Assembly (NCBI GenBank): GCA_019633425.1
Contig: WSUB01000173.1
Location: 20,520-84,519 of the forward strand
Direction: 5' to 3'
Length of the DNA stretch: 64,000 nucleotides
Source: Tulasnella sp. 424
Lineage: Eukaryota; Basidiomycota; Agaricomycetes; Cantharellales; Tulasnellaceae
Part shown: positions 52,682-63,830 of the stretch, piece by piece
How the letters are laid out: every line of letters begins with the position of its first letter
How positions within the stretch are numbered: position 1 is the stretch's first letter
The notes under the pieces: model-generated
What the model saw: the letters and a program-made list of their open reading frames with translations, nothing else
The model's database searches: none
Told to the model about the DNA's origin: nothing
Position numbers and translations under genes: made by a program

Positions 52682-53847
52682 ACTTCAGTACTCTCAGTAA
52701 CGAAGACCTCCGGGCCGCGTTAACCACGATGAGTACGAATGTTCGAAACCTATCACAAGCACTACTAAATGCAAGAAACGAAGTTGATCAAGCCAATGCC
52801 GCCGCCACCCATGCCACCAATCAGCTCAATACTATGCAAGGAACTATGACGTCGCTCAACATAGGAAGGGCAGTGTCTGCAGCTATCAGTGGGCTCAACA
52901 CTGCGACTCAAAACCTCACCAACGGGTTAGCCAACATCCCCACAACCATGAACGTTACCGGAGCAACAGGAACGGGAGGAGGATTGAAGCCGGTGAAGCC
53001 TGAACCCTTTAAAGGGGGAAGGGGGTCACACGCGCGCTCCTTCATCCAGTCGTGCCAACTCTACTTCAACCTGCGACCCGGGGACTTCCCAAACGACAAT
53101 CTCAAAATTCAATTCGTGCTTATGCTCCTGCAAGACAAAGCGGCGCTATGGGCGCACCCAATCCGTACTGACATCATCAATGGAGTAAGGAGCAACAAGG
53201 CAACAGTATGGACTAGCTTCTATGACCTCTTCGAAAACACCTTCTTCGACCCAGACGAGAAAGGCAGCGCCATGCGAACTCTAACGAACCTCAAGCAACT
53301 CAAGTCGGCAACAGCATACACTAGCGAATTCCAGCAGCTCATCACGATCCTAGGATGGACGGGGGACGACCAGCTTAAGTACCATTACTATAAGGGGTTG
53401 AAAACAGAACTTAAAGATGAGCTCGCCAAAGTAGACGCACCGCCAGCCCTTGATGACTACATTCGACTCGTAGAAAAGATCGACAACAGGATCTGGACGC
53501 GTAAACAGGAGAAAAAGGAAGAATCTGGCACACCCCATAGGCCGAACCCTGCACCACGACGGGAGTACCATGCGCCAGCCCCAACACCAATGCTCAACAT
53601 CACCACCAACGAACCCATCCCGATGGACATAGGAGCGGCAGTGGTACGTTGAGGACCCATCTCACCCGAAGAACGACAACAAAGGATCAGGGAAGGGCTC
53701 TGCCTGTTCTGTGGAGGAAAGGGGCATAAGAAGAGCGACTGTGCCGAGTTGAAGAAGAAAGGAGGAGTCGCAAGGGCCGCAATGATACGAGCAACGGAGA
53801 CAGAGGAGGTCGCTACGGAAGAATCGGGAAAAGGCCAAAACTCTTGA
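52657..53847 (+). pseudogene. gag: gag of gypsy B (one in-frame TGA)
   Basis: ATG 52657 (MDTSFDAVDFSTLSNEDL). Coiled-coil-like N-terminus (QALLNARNEVDQANAAATHA), capsid-like region (KPVKPEPFKGGRG...FIQSCQLYFNLRPGDFPND), then TGA at 53650-53652 (probably CGA). In frame after it: GPISPEERQQRI and the zinc knuckle CLFCGGKGHKKSDC (canonical C-x2-C-x4-H-x4-C). It ends TGA 53845-53847. Without readthrough the product loses its zinc knuckle and cannot fuse to Pol. Confidence 0.9.
53826..53832 (+). promoter_or_regulatory. -1 ribosomal frameshift heptamer G GGA AAA
   Basis: Zero-frame codons are TCG GGA AAA; slipping by -1 enters the pol frame 15 nt before the gag stop. It fits the X-XXY-YYZ rule. 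Confidence 0.72.
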
Positions 53848-56800
53848 ATAGCACGCACTCAAGAGCTCAAGTTCTGGAACGGGTACTACGCACACATGTA
53901 TTCAGTAATATGGAATCTATCGCATCTATGGAAAACCCGAGCCCCAGACACATCGTCGTGCCTACTACACTTATTGTTGCAGGATCAGAAACAAGACCAA
54001 CTGCAATGATCGACACAGGAGCAACATCGTCATTCGTTAACAAGAAATTTGTAGAAAAACATCAATTAGCAACGCAACCCAAAGAAAGAGCAATACCCGT
54101 AAAAGATGTAGATGGAAGACCACTGGGGAAGATTGAAGAAGAAGTACAAGCGCAAATACGGATCGGAAACCATGGCGAAAGTATTAAACTAGACGTCGCC
54201 CCGATAGGAAATCACCCGGTCATATTAGGACTTCCATGGCTACAGCAACATAATCCGACTATCGACTTCGAGCGAAACCGAGTAGTGTTTACTAGTGAAC
54301 AGTGCGCGGACCAATGCCTGGATAGCGCGCCGGACGTAAAGGGACGGATAGATGGAAAGCCATACACACCACCAATTGAGGACCAAGAATATGACGAAGA
54401 GGACTTGGAGGAACTGATAGCGGCAATCGGTGAGAGTCGAGAACCAAGGCTAAAGAATATATCGGCACACATAGCCTCTCAACACACAAAAGAGGAAAAA
54501 CCACCTGAGGAAATTGTACCAGCGGAATATCACGACTTCCTAGATGTTTTCGATGAAGAAGCATGCGACGAAATGCCCCCACACCGGCAATGTGACCTAA
54601 CAATCGATTTGGTTCCTGGGGCGCCATTACCAAAACCTTCAGGATTATACCCAATGTCGGATGCTGACAATAAGGAACTACGCACATGGCTGGACGATAT
54701 GCTAAAAAAAGGCTTCATCCAAAAATCAAACTCGCCAGTAGCCGCACCCCGCTTCTACGTTCCGAAGAAAGACGGGAAGAAGCGACTGGTGATGGATTGG
54801 AGAAAGCTCAATGAAATCACTGTGAAGGACCAATTCCCACTTCCAAGAACGGACGAAACGATGGACTTATTACGCGGATCGGAGATATTCTCTCGGTTCG
54901 ACCTGCGCAATGGATACAACCTGATACGTATTAAACCAGGGGATGAGTGGAAAACGGCATTCAAAACCAGGTGGGGCTTATACGAATTCAAGGTTATGCA
55001 CTTCGGCCTCTGTAATGCACCAGCAGTCTTCCAACGTTTCTTGAATGATGTACTTGCGCCAGTACTGGACCTTACGGCAACAAACTACTTGGACGACACA
55101 CTGTCATTTGCAAAGGAACTAGGGCCCCATATCGAAACGAATAAGACGATCCTGTCTCAGTTCCGAAAATATCGACTGTTCTGTCGGGCGAAGAAATGCG
55201 AATTCCATGTACCAGAAACGGAATGGTTAGGAGTCCATGTCAACAAAAACGGATTCCGTATGGACCAGTGGAAGGTGGAAGCCATCAAGGAGTGGAAAGT
55301 ACCCCGAAATGTTACCGACGTCCGCTCATTCCTAGGATTTGCCAACTTCTACCGACGATTTATAAAAGACTTCGCAAAAATCGCACGACCGCTACACGAC
55401 CTAGAAAAGAAGGACACCCAGTTTAAATGGGCTGAAGCTCAACAAACAGCGTTCGATTCAATCAAACAAGCAATAACTACTGCCCCTGTTCTGGCGCACC
55501 CTGACCCTGCAAAACCGTATGTCTTGGAAACGGACGCTTCAAATTACGCCTATGGAGCAATACTATCACAAAAACAAGACGACAAGAAGGAACACCCCGT
55601 TGCCTTTCTCTCCAAATCATTATCACCAGCGGAACAAAACTACGACATATTCGATAAGGAAATGCTAGCAGTGGTAAAAGCCCTGGAGCACTGGAGGACC
55701 TATTTGCAAGGAACAGAAGATCCGGTCAATATCATCACGGATCACAGAAACCTTCGGTACTTCAAAGACGCCAAAATCACCAACCAAAGGCAAGCAAGAT
55801 GGGCGGACCTCCTAACGCATTACAACTACCACATCGGGTACCGACCAGGAGTGATGTCAGGGAAACCAGATGCACTATCGCGACGATCGGATCTGCGACC
55901 TGAAGGGGGGGCTAACGACGACAAAAGAAATCAAACCGTGTTCAACAAAGAAGCATTCGCAACCATCGCTGCTATATATGCGTCCGATGCTCAGATTCTG
56001 GACCAGATAAAGGATGTATTGCAAAAAGATGAAGACCTGAAAACCACGATTACGCTCCTAAACGCCGATCCAACCGTCGCACCAGCCGAAATTCGAAACG
56101 CAGTCAAGGACCTAAAATGGGAAGATGGGATGCTGTACCGATGCGGGAAGATCTACGTACCAAACAATGCAGATATAAAACGAAGGATACTGGAACTCTA
56201 CCACGATTCAAGGATCGCCGGACACCCTGGGCAAGCTAAGACACTGGAACTAGTGTCGCAAGGATACTACTGGCCGTCCCAAAAGCAATACGTAAACCGA
56301 TATGTCGAGCAGTGTGATCCATGCCAAAGAAACAAGAACCGGCATGCAAAGGAGCATGGACTACTGAAGCCGTTGCCAATCCCCGACAGACCTTGGCAAT
56401 CTGTATCGTACGACCTAATAACAGAACTGCCAGAATCCGACGGATACACCGCAATCCTAGTCGCAATGTGTCGCCTAACAAAGCAGGCACACTTCGTCAA
56501 AACAGTAAACGAAGTGGATACGGAAGGCGTGGTTGATCTCCTGTTGAATAACGTATGGAAGCTGCACGGCACACCGATCGACACCGTATCAGATCGAGGG
56601 CCGAACTTCGAGTCCAAGTTGATGTGAGCCGTATACAAACGCCTGGGAATCCAGCCCAAGTTCTCAACAGCATACCATCCACAGACAGACGGTCAAACAG
56701 AGCGAACCAATGCAACCCTCGAAACATACCTGCGATTCTATACGTCCCACCGACAAAATGACTGGTCCCAACCGTTACCATTAGCAGAGTTCGCATACAA

Positions 56801-57497
56801 CAACGCAACCCATAGTACGACCGGGATGTCCCCTTTCTACGCGAACTACGGATTCAACCCAACATTCACAGATGCACCAAGCCAGAATCAATCGAGCCCA
56901 GGAGCGGAGGAACTTGCCAATCGTTTCGCAAATATCCGAGAAGAACTACAAGCCAGTATGAAACTCGCACAGGAGAAACATGCAGAGTTCTTCAACAGAA
57001 AACATGGTAATACACCAACGCTAGAAGTCGGCCAGTTAGTTCTACTGGAAGGCACAAATATTCGTACGGATCGACCAGCAAGGAAGTTAGGACCAAAACG
57101 ACTCAGGCCAGACAAAATAGTCGAAAAGGTGTCAACTCATGCCTACCGATTACTGCTCCCACCAAGTATGAAGATCCATAATGTGTTCCATGTCTCTCTG
57201 TTAACACCATACAAGATCGATACCATCCCTGGGCGTGTGTATGAGGAACCACCCCCTGAAATCATTGACGGAGAAGAGGAATACAAGGTTGACGAGATCT
57301 TAAACTCTCGTTACTGGCGTCGCAGACTCCAATATTTCGTCAAATGGGTCGGTTACGGAGAAGGTCACAACTCTTGGGAAGACCTGAGCAATTTGGAAAA
57401 CGCGGAGGACAAGATCAAAGAATTCGATACCCAATACCCAGATGCAGTATCACCAGAACAAAGGACCTCGCAGCGTCATCAGAACAAAAACCGCTAA
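53832..57497 (+). pseudogene. pol: pol of gypsy B (one in-frame TGA in integrase)
   Basis: About 1,220 codons in one frame. Protease AMIDTGATSSFVNKKF; RT VMDWRKLNEIT, HFGLCNAPAVFQRF and NYLDDTLSFAKE; RNase H LETDASNYAYGAILSQ and DKEMLAVVKALEHW; integrase finger YHDSRIAGHPGQ, CDPCQRN; core SYDLITELP, SDRGPNFESKLM, then TGA at 56625-56627, and in the same frame TDGQTERTNATLE. Chromodomain EEYKVDEILNS...YFVKWVGYG near the end, stop at 57497. All catalytic residues are present apart from the nonsense codon, which is consistent with CGA to TGA. Confidence 0.93.
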
Positions 57498-57528
57498 ATA
57501 CGACTCGCTCGGTCTTGGAGTGGAGTGA

Positions 57529-57892
57529 TGTCACGATCCTAGCCTAAACGATAAGATAAGATACTGGTTGGGACTCGGGCATGACCGAATACTTGTTGCA
57601 ACCTTGAGGCATGTACTCATATGCTCACTCAGCGCCTCATGGTAACCACACAGTCATTACTCAGACGACGCGTCAGCGTCGAAAGGACACGTAAGCGATT
57701 CCATGACGTTCCTTGATATTCCATGACGATCTTTATATACCAGCCTAAGTGAGGAGGGTTGTTCCTCACTTTGCCTCTTGTATTCTATCTACAGCAAAGC
57801 CTCTCACGAATACGACAACTTACACCTCTACTCTGTTACTTCTTGACTCTGAGACCAGCCTCGCGATAAGGATACTCTATCGGAGTCTGACA
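57529..57892 (+). repeat. 3' LTR of gypsy B
   Basis: 364 bp. Hairpin AAGTGAGGA / TCCTCACTT at 57747-57771 (9-bp arms, perfect). ACTTTGCCT at 57768-57776. Confidence 0.95.
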
Positions 57893-57897
57893 GCGGC

Positions 57898-58370
57898 AAC
57901 CTGACAACCTGAGGCTTCAATGATTGTGCGCATTCCATCAGCGGAAAAATGATTAAAAGAATGTAATAAGTCGCGTAAACATTGAGGGACTACGATAACA
58001 CGGCGCTCATCGGGCACAGGAAAAGCGGATGCAAGGGAATCTATCGAAGTGTAGGCAGCGACGAAACAAAAATGTACGTTCTGGAGTAATGTCCCGTTCA
58101 GAAGAGGACGGGTACTCGGCAGGTCTGAGCAATACAACCCTGTTTCGCCAAGGAGATTCCGGGGGAATCTGAAGCATGTGAAGAACGTCGGGGAGTGTGA
58201 ACAATGCTGGAACGTGTGGGCATATCTTTGGAATCAGTCGGAATCGTAATTGGAACCTGGAGGTACTCACCAAACCACCTTCTTGCTGAAGCTTCGGAGG
58301 CATGGATACCTCCTGACAAGCTTGATGCGGACGTCTTGTTGACTGCATCTGGAAAGAAGCCGTTAGCATA
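57898..58370 (-). pseudogene. N-terminal exon(s) of the Helitron protein
   Basis: Minus-strand coding stretch containing CLRDLLHSFNHFSADGMRT and IIEASGCQVAA. Across the gypsy B insertion (one GCGGC removed) the frame continues as SAKKEQVQRLL, a SAP-like pattern, then probably an intron before KCRWEKD. Upstream, MQSTRRPHQACQEVSMPPKL near 58335 may be the true start with an intron after it. Frame breaks near 58140-58200 make the exact structure unclear. Confidence 0.55.
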
Positions 58371-59222
58371 GCTTTATTAGAGATATCAGGTCACTATACC
58401 AGCTGCATGAAGGTGGGGGCTTTTCATGAGGTCGAGGAATGTATTTGGCTGGCATTGACCAAGTAGATGCAACATGAAGAAAGAAGGGGGAAAGGGTGGG
58501 TTCGTGGGTCAATCAGAGTAGGCAAAGCCAGTGGAGACGACGACACCGTCAATTTAAATCGTTTCGTGCGCTGTGGTCTGCCGCACGAGGTGGGCCAGGA
58601 GGAATGTGGTCAAAGCACAAATTGAGCTGAGAGCTTGAGGGATAGGCTTTGCCGTGCGAGGCGGACTGCCAGAGGAATATGGTCAAAGTTTCAAGTTGAC
58701 GCGGAAGGCCAGAGGACAAGCTTTCGTGCACATCACATGATGAGGAACAACCCTCGCAAACATCGCCAAATGTTCATGTAAAAAAAGGGGGACAGAGATT
58801 TCAGCAGTTGAGACCTGAACACAGCTGTGGCCAGGAATTCTATCCTTTTCCCAATCCTTCTATGCGCAGTGGAAGGTGCAGGCAACGCGCCGGTGGTCTG
58901 CGCGAGGCTCTGGGCGCTTAATTGCCAGATTAAGGAATTGAGGGGTCCCAAGCCGGTTGCAAGCCCATCGGCGAGTTGCCCAAAAGGTTTCGTCAAGCTT
59001 ACAAAGCTTAAGTTGACAAATTCGGCTATAAAGAAGAGCATAAGGCGTCGGCCGGTTTCTCAAACAAAAGGTTCCTAAAAGGGTAATTTCTTTATTTATA
59101 AGCTTTCGGCTCCGGAGTTTCACAGGTATTTTATGCAGAGACGAAAGCGAAATAAAAAAGAAATTTATTATAGTAAAAGGAACAGGGAACGCTATTTATC
59201 AATACATCCTGAGGTGGGGGGA
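58371..59222. other. No gene recognised (may contain the Helitron 5' end)
   Basis: About 850 bp. Two similar GTGGTCTGCCGCACGAGG- and CCGTGCGAGGCGGACTG-like blocks lie near 58570-58670. No convincing ORF. The Helitron 5' terminus should lie here but was not identified. Confidence 0.4.
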
Positions 59223-59595
59223 TGTCACGACCATGGTTCAAAAGATAAGATAAGATATGAATGAAGACTTGAGCATAGCCGAACACTCACCGTAAACCTT
59301 GAGGCTGTTACTCATAGTTACTCATACGCTCACTCAGCGCCTCATGTATTCAGTGCGGTTCTTACTCAGGCGACGCGTCAGCGATGATGAGACACGTAAG
59401 CTGTTCCATGACATTCCTTGACGTTCTATGATGGTCTTTATATACTAGCCTAAGTGAGGAGGGTTGTTCCTCACTTTGCCTCTTGTACTCTACCTACAGC
59501 AAAGCCTCTCGAATACAACAACTTACACCTCTACTTTGTTACCTCTTGACTCTGAGACCAGTCTCGCGATACGGTTACTCTATCGGAGTCTGACA
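59223..59595 (+). repeat. Solo LTR related to gypsy B, TSD GGGGA
   Basis: 373 bp, starts TGTCACGACC and ends CTGACA. Flanked by GGGGA at 59218-59222 and 59596-59600. Hairpin at 59452-59476 and the ACTTTGCCT nonamer are conserved. No internal element sequence, so it arose by LTR-LTR recombination. Confidence 0.92.
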
Positions 59596-59600
59596 GGGGA

Positions 59601-60181
59601 TATAGATGCGAATCCCATGGTTCCCTAACAGCCATTCCAGGCTCATGGATGTAAGCCCCTTAGCTCCGGTGTTTCCATACATGCAACTGCAGCTCAGCCG
59701 TTAGGATAAAGAATGTGATTAACGTACTATAATATATATGTTGTTAGCCATGCATTATTTCCTTCCAGGAAAGTATTGAAATCACCACCTGGGCATCTCT
59801 AATAACCTGATGGCCCACTCACACATGCAAATTGTACGATAACCGAGTTATTTCACCATAGAGCTACCTGAGGGAAATACGCACCGCACAGACGCCTCTA
59901 ACTAGAGGTGTAGGTGCTACAAATCAGGTGCTCATACCCCAACGATGAGGGAGCGATTCACTCCTTAGTATTCTCCGTACTGCGGCCTTGTAGGTGCCCG
60001 AAATATTGAGGATCTTGGACCTGATTTTTTTGTGCCCGTGGATTCAGTTGGGACGTAGGATTCCATTTGACAGCTCTTGAACAACAGGTGGATGTTGGTC
60101 ATCCAGGGTCTAGCTCAGCAAAACCTGTCCAAACTATGTACTTGCTCCGGCAAACTCTCATCCCACCCCTCGGCCCATACT
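59601..60181. other. Upstream region of the F-box gene
   Basis: No ORF of note. A block near 59940-60000 (AACGATGAGGGAGCGA...) and the bases before the ATG resemble the sequence preceding the second F-box start at 63831, suggesting a duplicated promoter. Confidence 0.45.
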
Positions 60182-60931
60182 ATGAACACACTACCCGTCG
60201 AGCTACTATCAAGCATATTCATCAAACTCTTACCCGCCCACCTCAGCAACCCTCATTACGACGTCAAGGATCCTGCTCCGGTTCACGCCGCGATTTGCTG
60301 CATCTGTCAAACATGGAATCAGCCTGAGGTTGCCAAGTCAACCCCCAGGCTGTGGAATTTTGTCAAAATCAGTTACAGAGCTCGCTTACACAATGCAATG
60401 AAAAGACGATTGGAGCTGTCAGGGGACCTACCGCTAAACGTTTTGATGCGGTTATGCCAGGGGCTTGACAAGGAGTCCGTAAACATAATTCACACGTTGT
60501 TGGTAGAGCAAGTATCACGATGGAATACTCTAAGGGTGGAAGCTACTGTAGAGGCTCCTTCAACACTTCGCGAGTGGGTTCCATCTAAGCTTCCAAATGT
60601 TGTTGGCTTGTCACTGGCTCTCGAGGTCATCGAGGAGGTCCCAAAAGCACTGTGCTCCCCAGACCAGTGGAAAGTTCACTATACTTTAGGATATTTTTTC
60701 CGATCCACTATAAAGGTGGGAAATGGCCATCCGGAGAAATGTCTCGCTGAGATTTCCACGGCAGGCCGAGGTGGAATTTCCCTCAGTACTGGCAGGGGAA
60801 CCGCCCAAGGCGCAGAACAAATCAAGACCATGTTTTATATTAACAATAACTCAATTCTCCAATATATTATCTTCATCGTAATATACTGTGCATGGTTAAT
60901 CCCACCTTTTCGTTGCATGATAACCCATTAA
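60182..60931 (+). CDS. F-box protein, probably truncated
   Basis: The start at ATG 60182 (MNTLPVELLSSIFIKLLPAH) is chosen because the F-box begins directly there; the frame is open further upstream. F-box pattern LPVELLSSIF...ICCICQTWNQPEVAKSTPRLW within the first 60 residues. The following part (FVKISYRARLHNAMKRRLEL, SRWNTLRVEA) matches the usual layout of agaric F-box proteins. From about 60690 the sequence loses this character and ends at 60931 with a hydrophobic run, so the C-terminus is probably read-through into other DNA. Likely an SCF substrate adaptor in origin, possibly inactive. Confidence 0.6.
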   Translation: MNTLPVELLSSIFIKLLPAHLSNPHYDVKDPAPVHAAICCICQTWNQPEVAKSTPRLWNFVKISYRARLHNAMKRRLELSGDLPLNVLMRLCQGLDKESVNIIHTLLVEQVSRWNTLRVEATVEAPSTLREWVPSKLPNVVGLSLALEVIEEVPKALCSPDQWKVHYTLGYFFRSTIKVGNGHPEKCLAEISTAGRGGISLSTGRGTAQGAEQIKTMFYINNNSILQYIIFIVIYCAWLIPPFRCMITH

Positions 60932-61994
60932 TATTTGCCATGGTCTCTAACTGCATGGATGGCGTGACTTCCTGCGACTCAAAAGCTGTATATTCATAAT
61001 ATATGTATATATCACGGTTGGTATTGTAAGGCAGGATATCTGTAAGGATAAATATACTGGCCTTGTTGAATATTCAGTTGGAGAGTTGGCGGAAGTTGGA
61101 GCACAAGAATGCCGCATGCGCTTGAGTCGTCCAAAGAATGGAGTCCGACCCTTAAACACAGGCTTTACTTGCCACCTGTGGTGTTAATTCAAATAGATAA
61201 GCAGTTGCTTTAGAAAGATGAAAAGTTCTGATGAGCTCAATGAACGATAGAAGTATTCCCTGTCAGTCTAGACAGCAACGGCTTGGGGTAGAATGTGCGA
61301 CCTCACTACGTCATCGACGGCCCCACCCCTCCCCCGACCTTGCCCTCTCCCACCACCACCACCACCACATATCCCTCCACCAACTTCACTGTCAGTCTCA
61401 ACGCTTTCCCCTTCAACATACTAATGATATGCTACGTCATTGATATTCTGGCGATGGAATGTCCTTCAGCGCGATTTTGCTGCAAGACTTGGTGTGGTTC
61501 CGATATTCCATTTTTGACTACTCTGCCAATCCCTCATTTTGCGCAATTAGTTACTCCTTGAAGTAGGAACACAAAGCTTCAGAATACACAGCCTCAGCAT
61601 AATCTTGATTGTGTTCTTGGTATGTTCCTTTTGCAATACACCCGTTGCAACCTGCTTGACTCTCATCATAGCTGGTATTGTGATGTGAATTGCACCGAGT
61701 CAAGCAAAAAGCGAAGCTGCTCAAGCTGCAGAGCCGCAAGCTCACATGAGGATGACATCGTTGAGTTGAACTATGACGACGTTGGCGATGGTTGTCATGG
61801 TATTGGTTCGCTTTATCTTCGTTTGTCTACTCATCCCTTTCCCTCCACACTTCAACATCGCCCTTTTTCTCTGTTTGACTGTCTATCTGTTTCGTTCCTG
61901 GTTTCGGACTTCTTGGTTTATTCATCTTCCACTTCAGCGCGGAGTTTTGTTTTGTTTTATAGTCACGGGTTACCTTATTTAGAATCGACGGGCT
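60932..61994. other. Non-coding; short CCA repeat
   Basis: No gene recognised. (CCA)n of about 20 bp at 61350-61369. Small ORFs such as 61622-61999 are not convincing. Confidence 0.5.
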
Positions 61995-62411
61995 TGTGAC
62001 TGAAGATCGGATTGGACGGATTCCTGGAGAATCTTCTAGAACCGGGTGGAGAAACTTGGAATTTTACGGAAAAGTCGGGAAGGTTCTAAAACCCGGTTCA
62101 GGTGTATATAAAGAGGAGCCTTCGCTGGTGCGAGGCTCCCGCTTTCCCGGATCCCCTCTTTTACTCTCTCTTTGTCTTATCTAGTCATCTAAATTAGTCA
62201 TCCGGCTGTGCCAAACCCAGCGGCGTGACCTCGGTTGTGTGTGAACCCCGCGACACTTCACTGCACGTGCCTTACCCCGCGCAATAGTCAGACCTGTCCA
62301 CACTTATCTCTATTAGACTTCCTCTCGGTCCATTATATACATTAGTTTAACGCGCGCGTAAATAACCTTTCTAACCCCTGCCTCTTACTCTGTTAGCCTC
62401 ACGGTTCACCA
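61995..62411 (+). repeat. Possible LTR or promoter remnant
   Basis: Starts TGTGACTGAAGATCGG and ends near GGTTCACCACA. Contains TATATAAAG (about 62105) followed within 15 bp by an inverted repeat GGAGCC...GGCTCC, the layout seen in the LTRs of this window. No partner LTR, TSD or coding sequence was found. Confidence 0.35.
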
Positions 62412-62921
62412 CAATGGTGCTGACAGAGACTCAGATGCGTCTTCTGATGTCAAGATGGGCGATAACAGCAGCAGCATCGATCTCGATTCTGACTAAATTG
62501 ACCTTTTGTTACCGTAATGTATTGCTGTATTTCATAGTAAATCAATTATTTTTTGATGTAGCCGATAATCGATCCCCATGTGTGCGAGCGAAAAGCAGGA
62601 GAACGGACAATGAGGGATCCTAATAAATAGTGGAACGGTAGCAATTTGCAGTAGAAGCCAAGCAGGGGAATGGCACAACTTTCTCCTCCTTTACAATCCA
62701 TTCCCCCACCATCAATATCTCCTGCTGATTAGTGGAATAGGGTCGATTTCAGTGGAAGTTTGACTGATTGCTCATAATAAACTCTCGTTCTTTCTAGGAT
62801 CTTTTCGCCGGTCAAAAATCTCACAGTGAAGATGATACGGACCTCACATTCTGCTCTTCAAACAGCCCTGTAGGTGCTCTGAGTACGATGCACCGATGAT
62901 CTACCATGCTGAAGCGTTTCC
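62412..62921. other. No gene recognised
   Basis: A 69-codon ORF at 62414-62623 starts directly after the LTR-like segment and could be a leader remnant; otherwise nothing is visible. Confidence 0.4.
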
Positions 62922-63656
62922 AAACAGGTCCTTTTCTCACTGACGCACTGCCCACTCCTGCGAGAATACCACGCGATGGGCATTGGTTTCGAGGGGTTTG
63001 AAGAGCCTCCGAGGGCCGCTCTATGGAAACGACTTGCCACCATCTTGTGTAGAGAATGTCCACAACTCGAATTTCTTCAAGTCAGCGAAGAGGGTAATGT
63101 TTGGGACGATGCCACGTCGCAGGATGAGAGCTGGCCAGCTCTCTCGTCCTTGACCACGCTCCGGTTTGCCATCCGAGCGAGCTATGGAACCATCCGCTGC
63201 ATTCTCACAGAGATTAAAGCACCGCATCTTTGACTCGTTGAGTTTAGAGGCGTTCCAGTCGACAACGGGATCAAGGATACATCAATTCCGGAGATTCAGT
63301 TCCCTACAGAAAACGATGGTAGAGCGCTATTCTCAGGAATGAATATGTCACACCTCGTCACCCTTCTAACGAGAATATCGAAATTCAACGAGCTCAAAGT
63401 GGAAGTGGACTTGGCCAGTATCATCGACGGGAATCTCAGGGCCTGGATACCTGGAGCTGAATACCTCGGACTCGGTTCTGAAGCCCTCGCTGAGCTCAGA
63501 AGCTTGTGGGAGTGGGTCCAGCAAAATATTCCGAAAGCGAGTTGGATGGCTCTGTCAGGGGAAAGTGGTTTGAAACGCCTTGGTGGAGCGGACCTGTCAT
63601 TTGATGCAGCTACTGCTTACCTGGACAACCGCATGGCACTTTCACTTGGCATGTAA
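62922..63656 (+). pseudogene. C-terminal part of an F-box/LRR-like gene (one TGA)
   Basis: One frame reads LLREYHAMGIGFEGFEEPPR, FLQVSEEGNVWDD, WPALSSLTTLRFAI, a TGA at 63231-63233, then LVEFRGVPVDNGI, MSHLVTLLTRISKFNEL and EYLGLGSEALAEL to the stop at 63656. Leucine-spaced repeats of this kind follow the F-box in agaric proteins. The TGA would fit CGA. The N-terminal F-box is missing. It could be the displaced 3' half of the gene starting at 60182. Confidence 0.5.
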
Positions 63657-63830
63657 GTCATTTTGACGGGTCTGGATATATTCAAGCCTGCTGAACAATA
63701 TCCTTCCTGACAGGAGTCCTATAAGGAGTTTGGACTCGTGACCCAACGATGAGGGGACGACTTACTGTATCCACCATTCTGCAGCATTCCAGATACAGAT
63801 TCCGGACATTGCCAACTTCGACCGTACACT

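Larger units (their letters stand above)
51510..57892 (+). mobile_element. Gypsy B: plus-strand chromovirus, TSD GCGGC
   Basis: LTRs 51510-51854 (345 bp) and 57529-57892 (364 bp), TG...CA. TSD GCGGC at 51505-51509 and 57893-57897. Order: LTR, primer site, ORF0, gag, -1 heptamer, pol with chromodomain, purine-rich tract before the 3' LTR (GGAGTGGAGTGA). It differs strongly from families A and C in LTR and protein sequence. One nonsense codon each in gag and pol. It lies in the N-terminal part of the Helitron gene. Confidence 0.96.
31063..58370 (-). mobile_element. Helitron (Rep-helicase type) split by three later insertions
   Basis: Four minus-strand pieces read in order from right to left: 58370-57898 (N-terminal exon), 51509-49689 (N-terminal cysteine region), 41318-39065 (HUH Rep) and 32778-31063 (Pif1-like helicase). 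Gypsy B, a CACTA element and gypsy A2 separate them, each with a matching TSD. Removing the CACTA with one TTC, or gypsy A2 with one AGATG, gives an uninterrupted frame across the join. About 6.3 kb of Helitron sequence remains. Neither the 5' TC end nor the 3' hairpin-CTRR end could be placed, so outer borders are those of coding sequence. Confidence 0.9.

Noticed and set aside
53836..53842. C CAA AAC as frameshift site of gypsy B
   Set aside because: The P-site would not re-pair after slipping. GGGAAAA ten bases upstream fits the rule fully.
54212..54687. Antisense ORFs inside the pol genes
   Set aside because: Shadows of the pol reading frame; no independent start context or protein character.
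58570..58670. Short tandem-like blocks around GCACGAGG as a repeat array
   Set aside because: Only two imperfect copies; no regular spacing or CRISPR-like structure.
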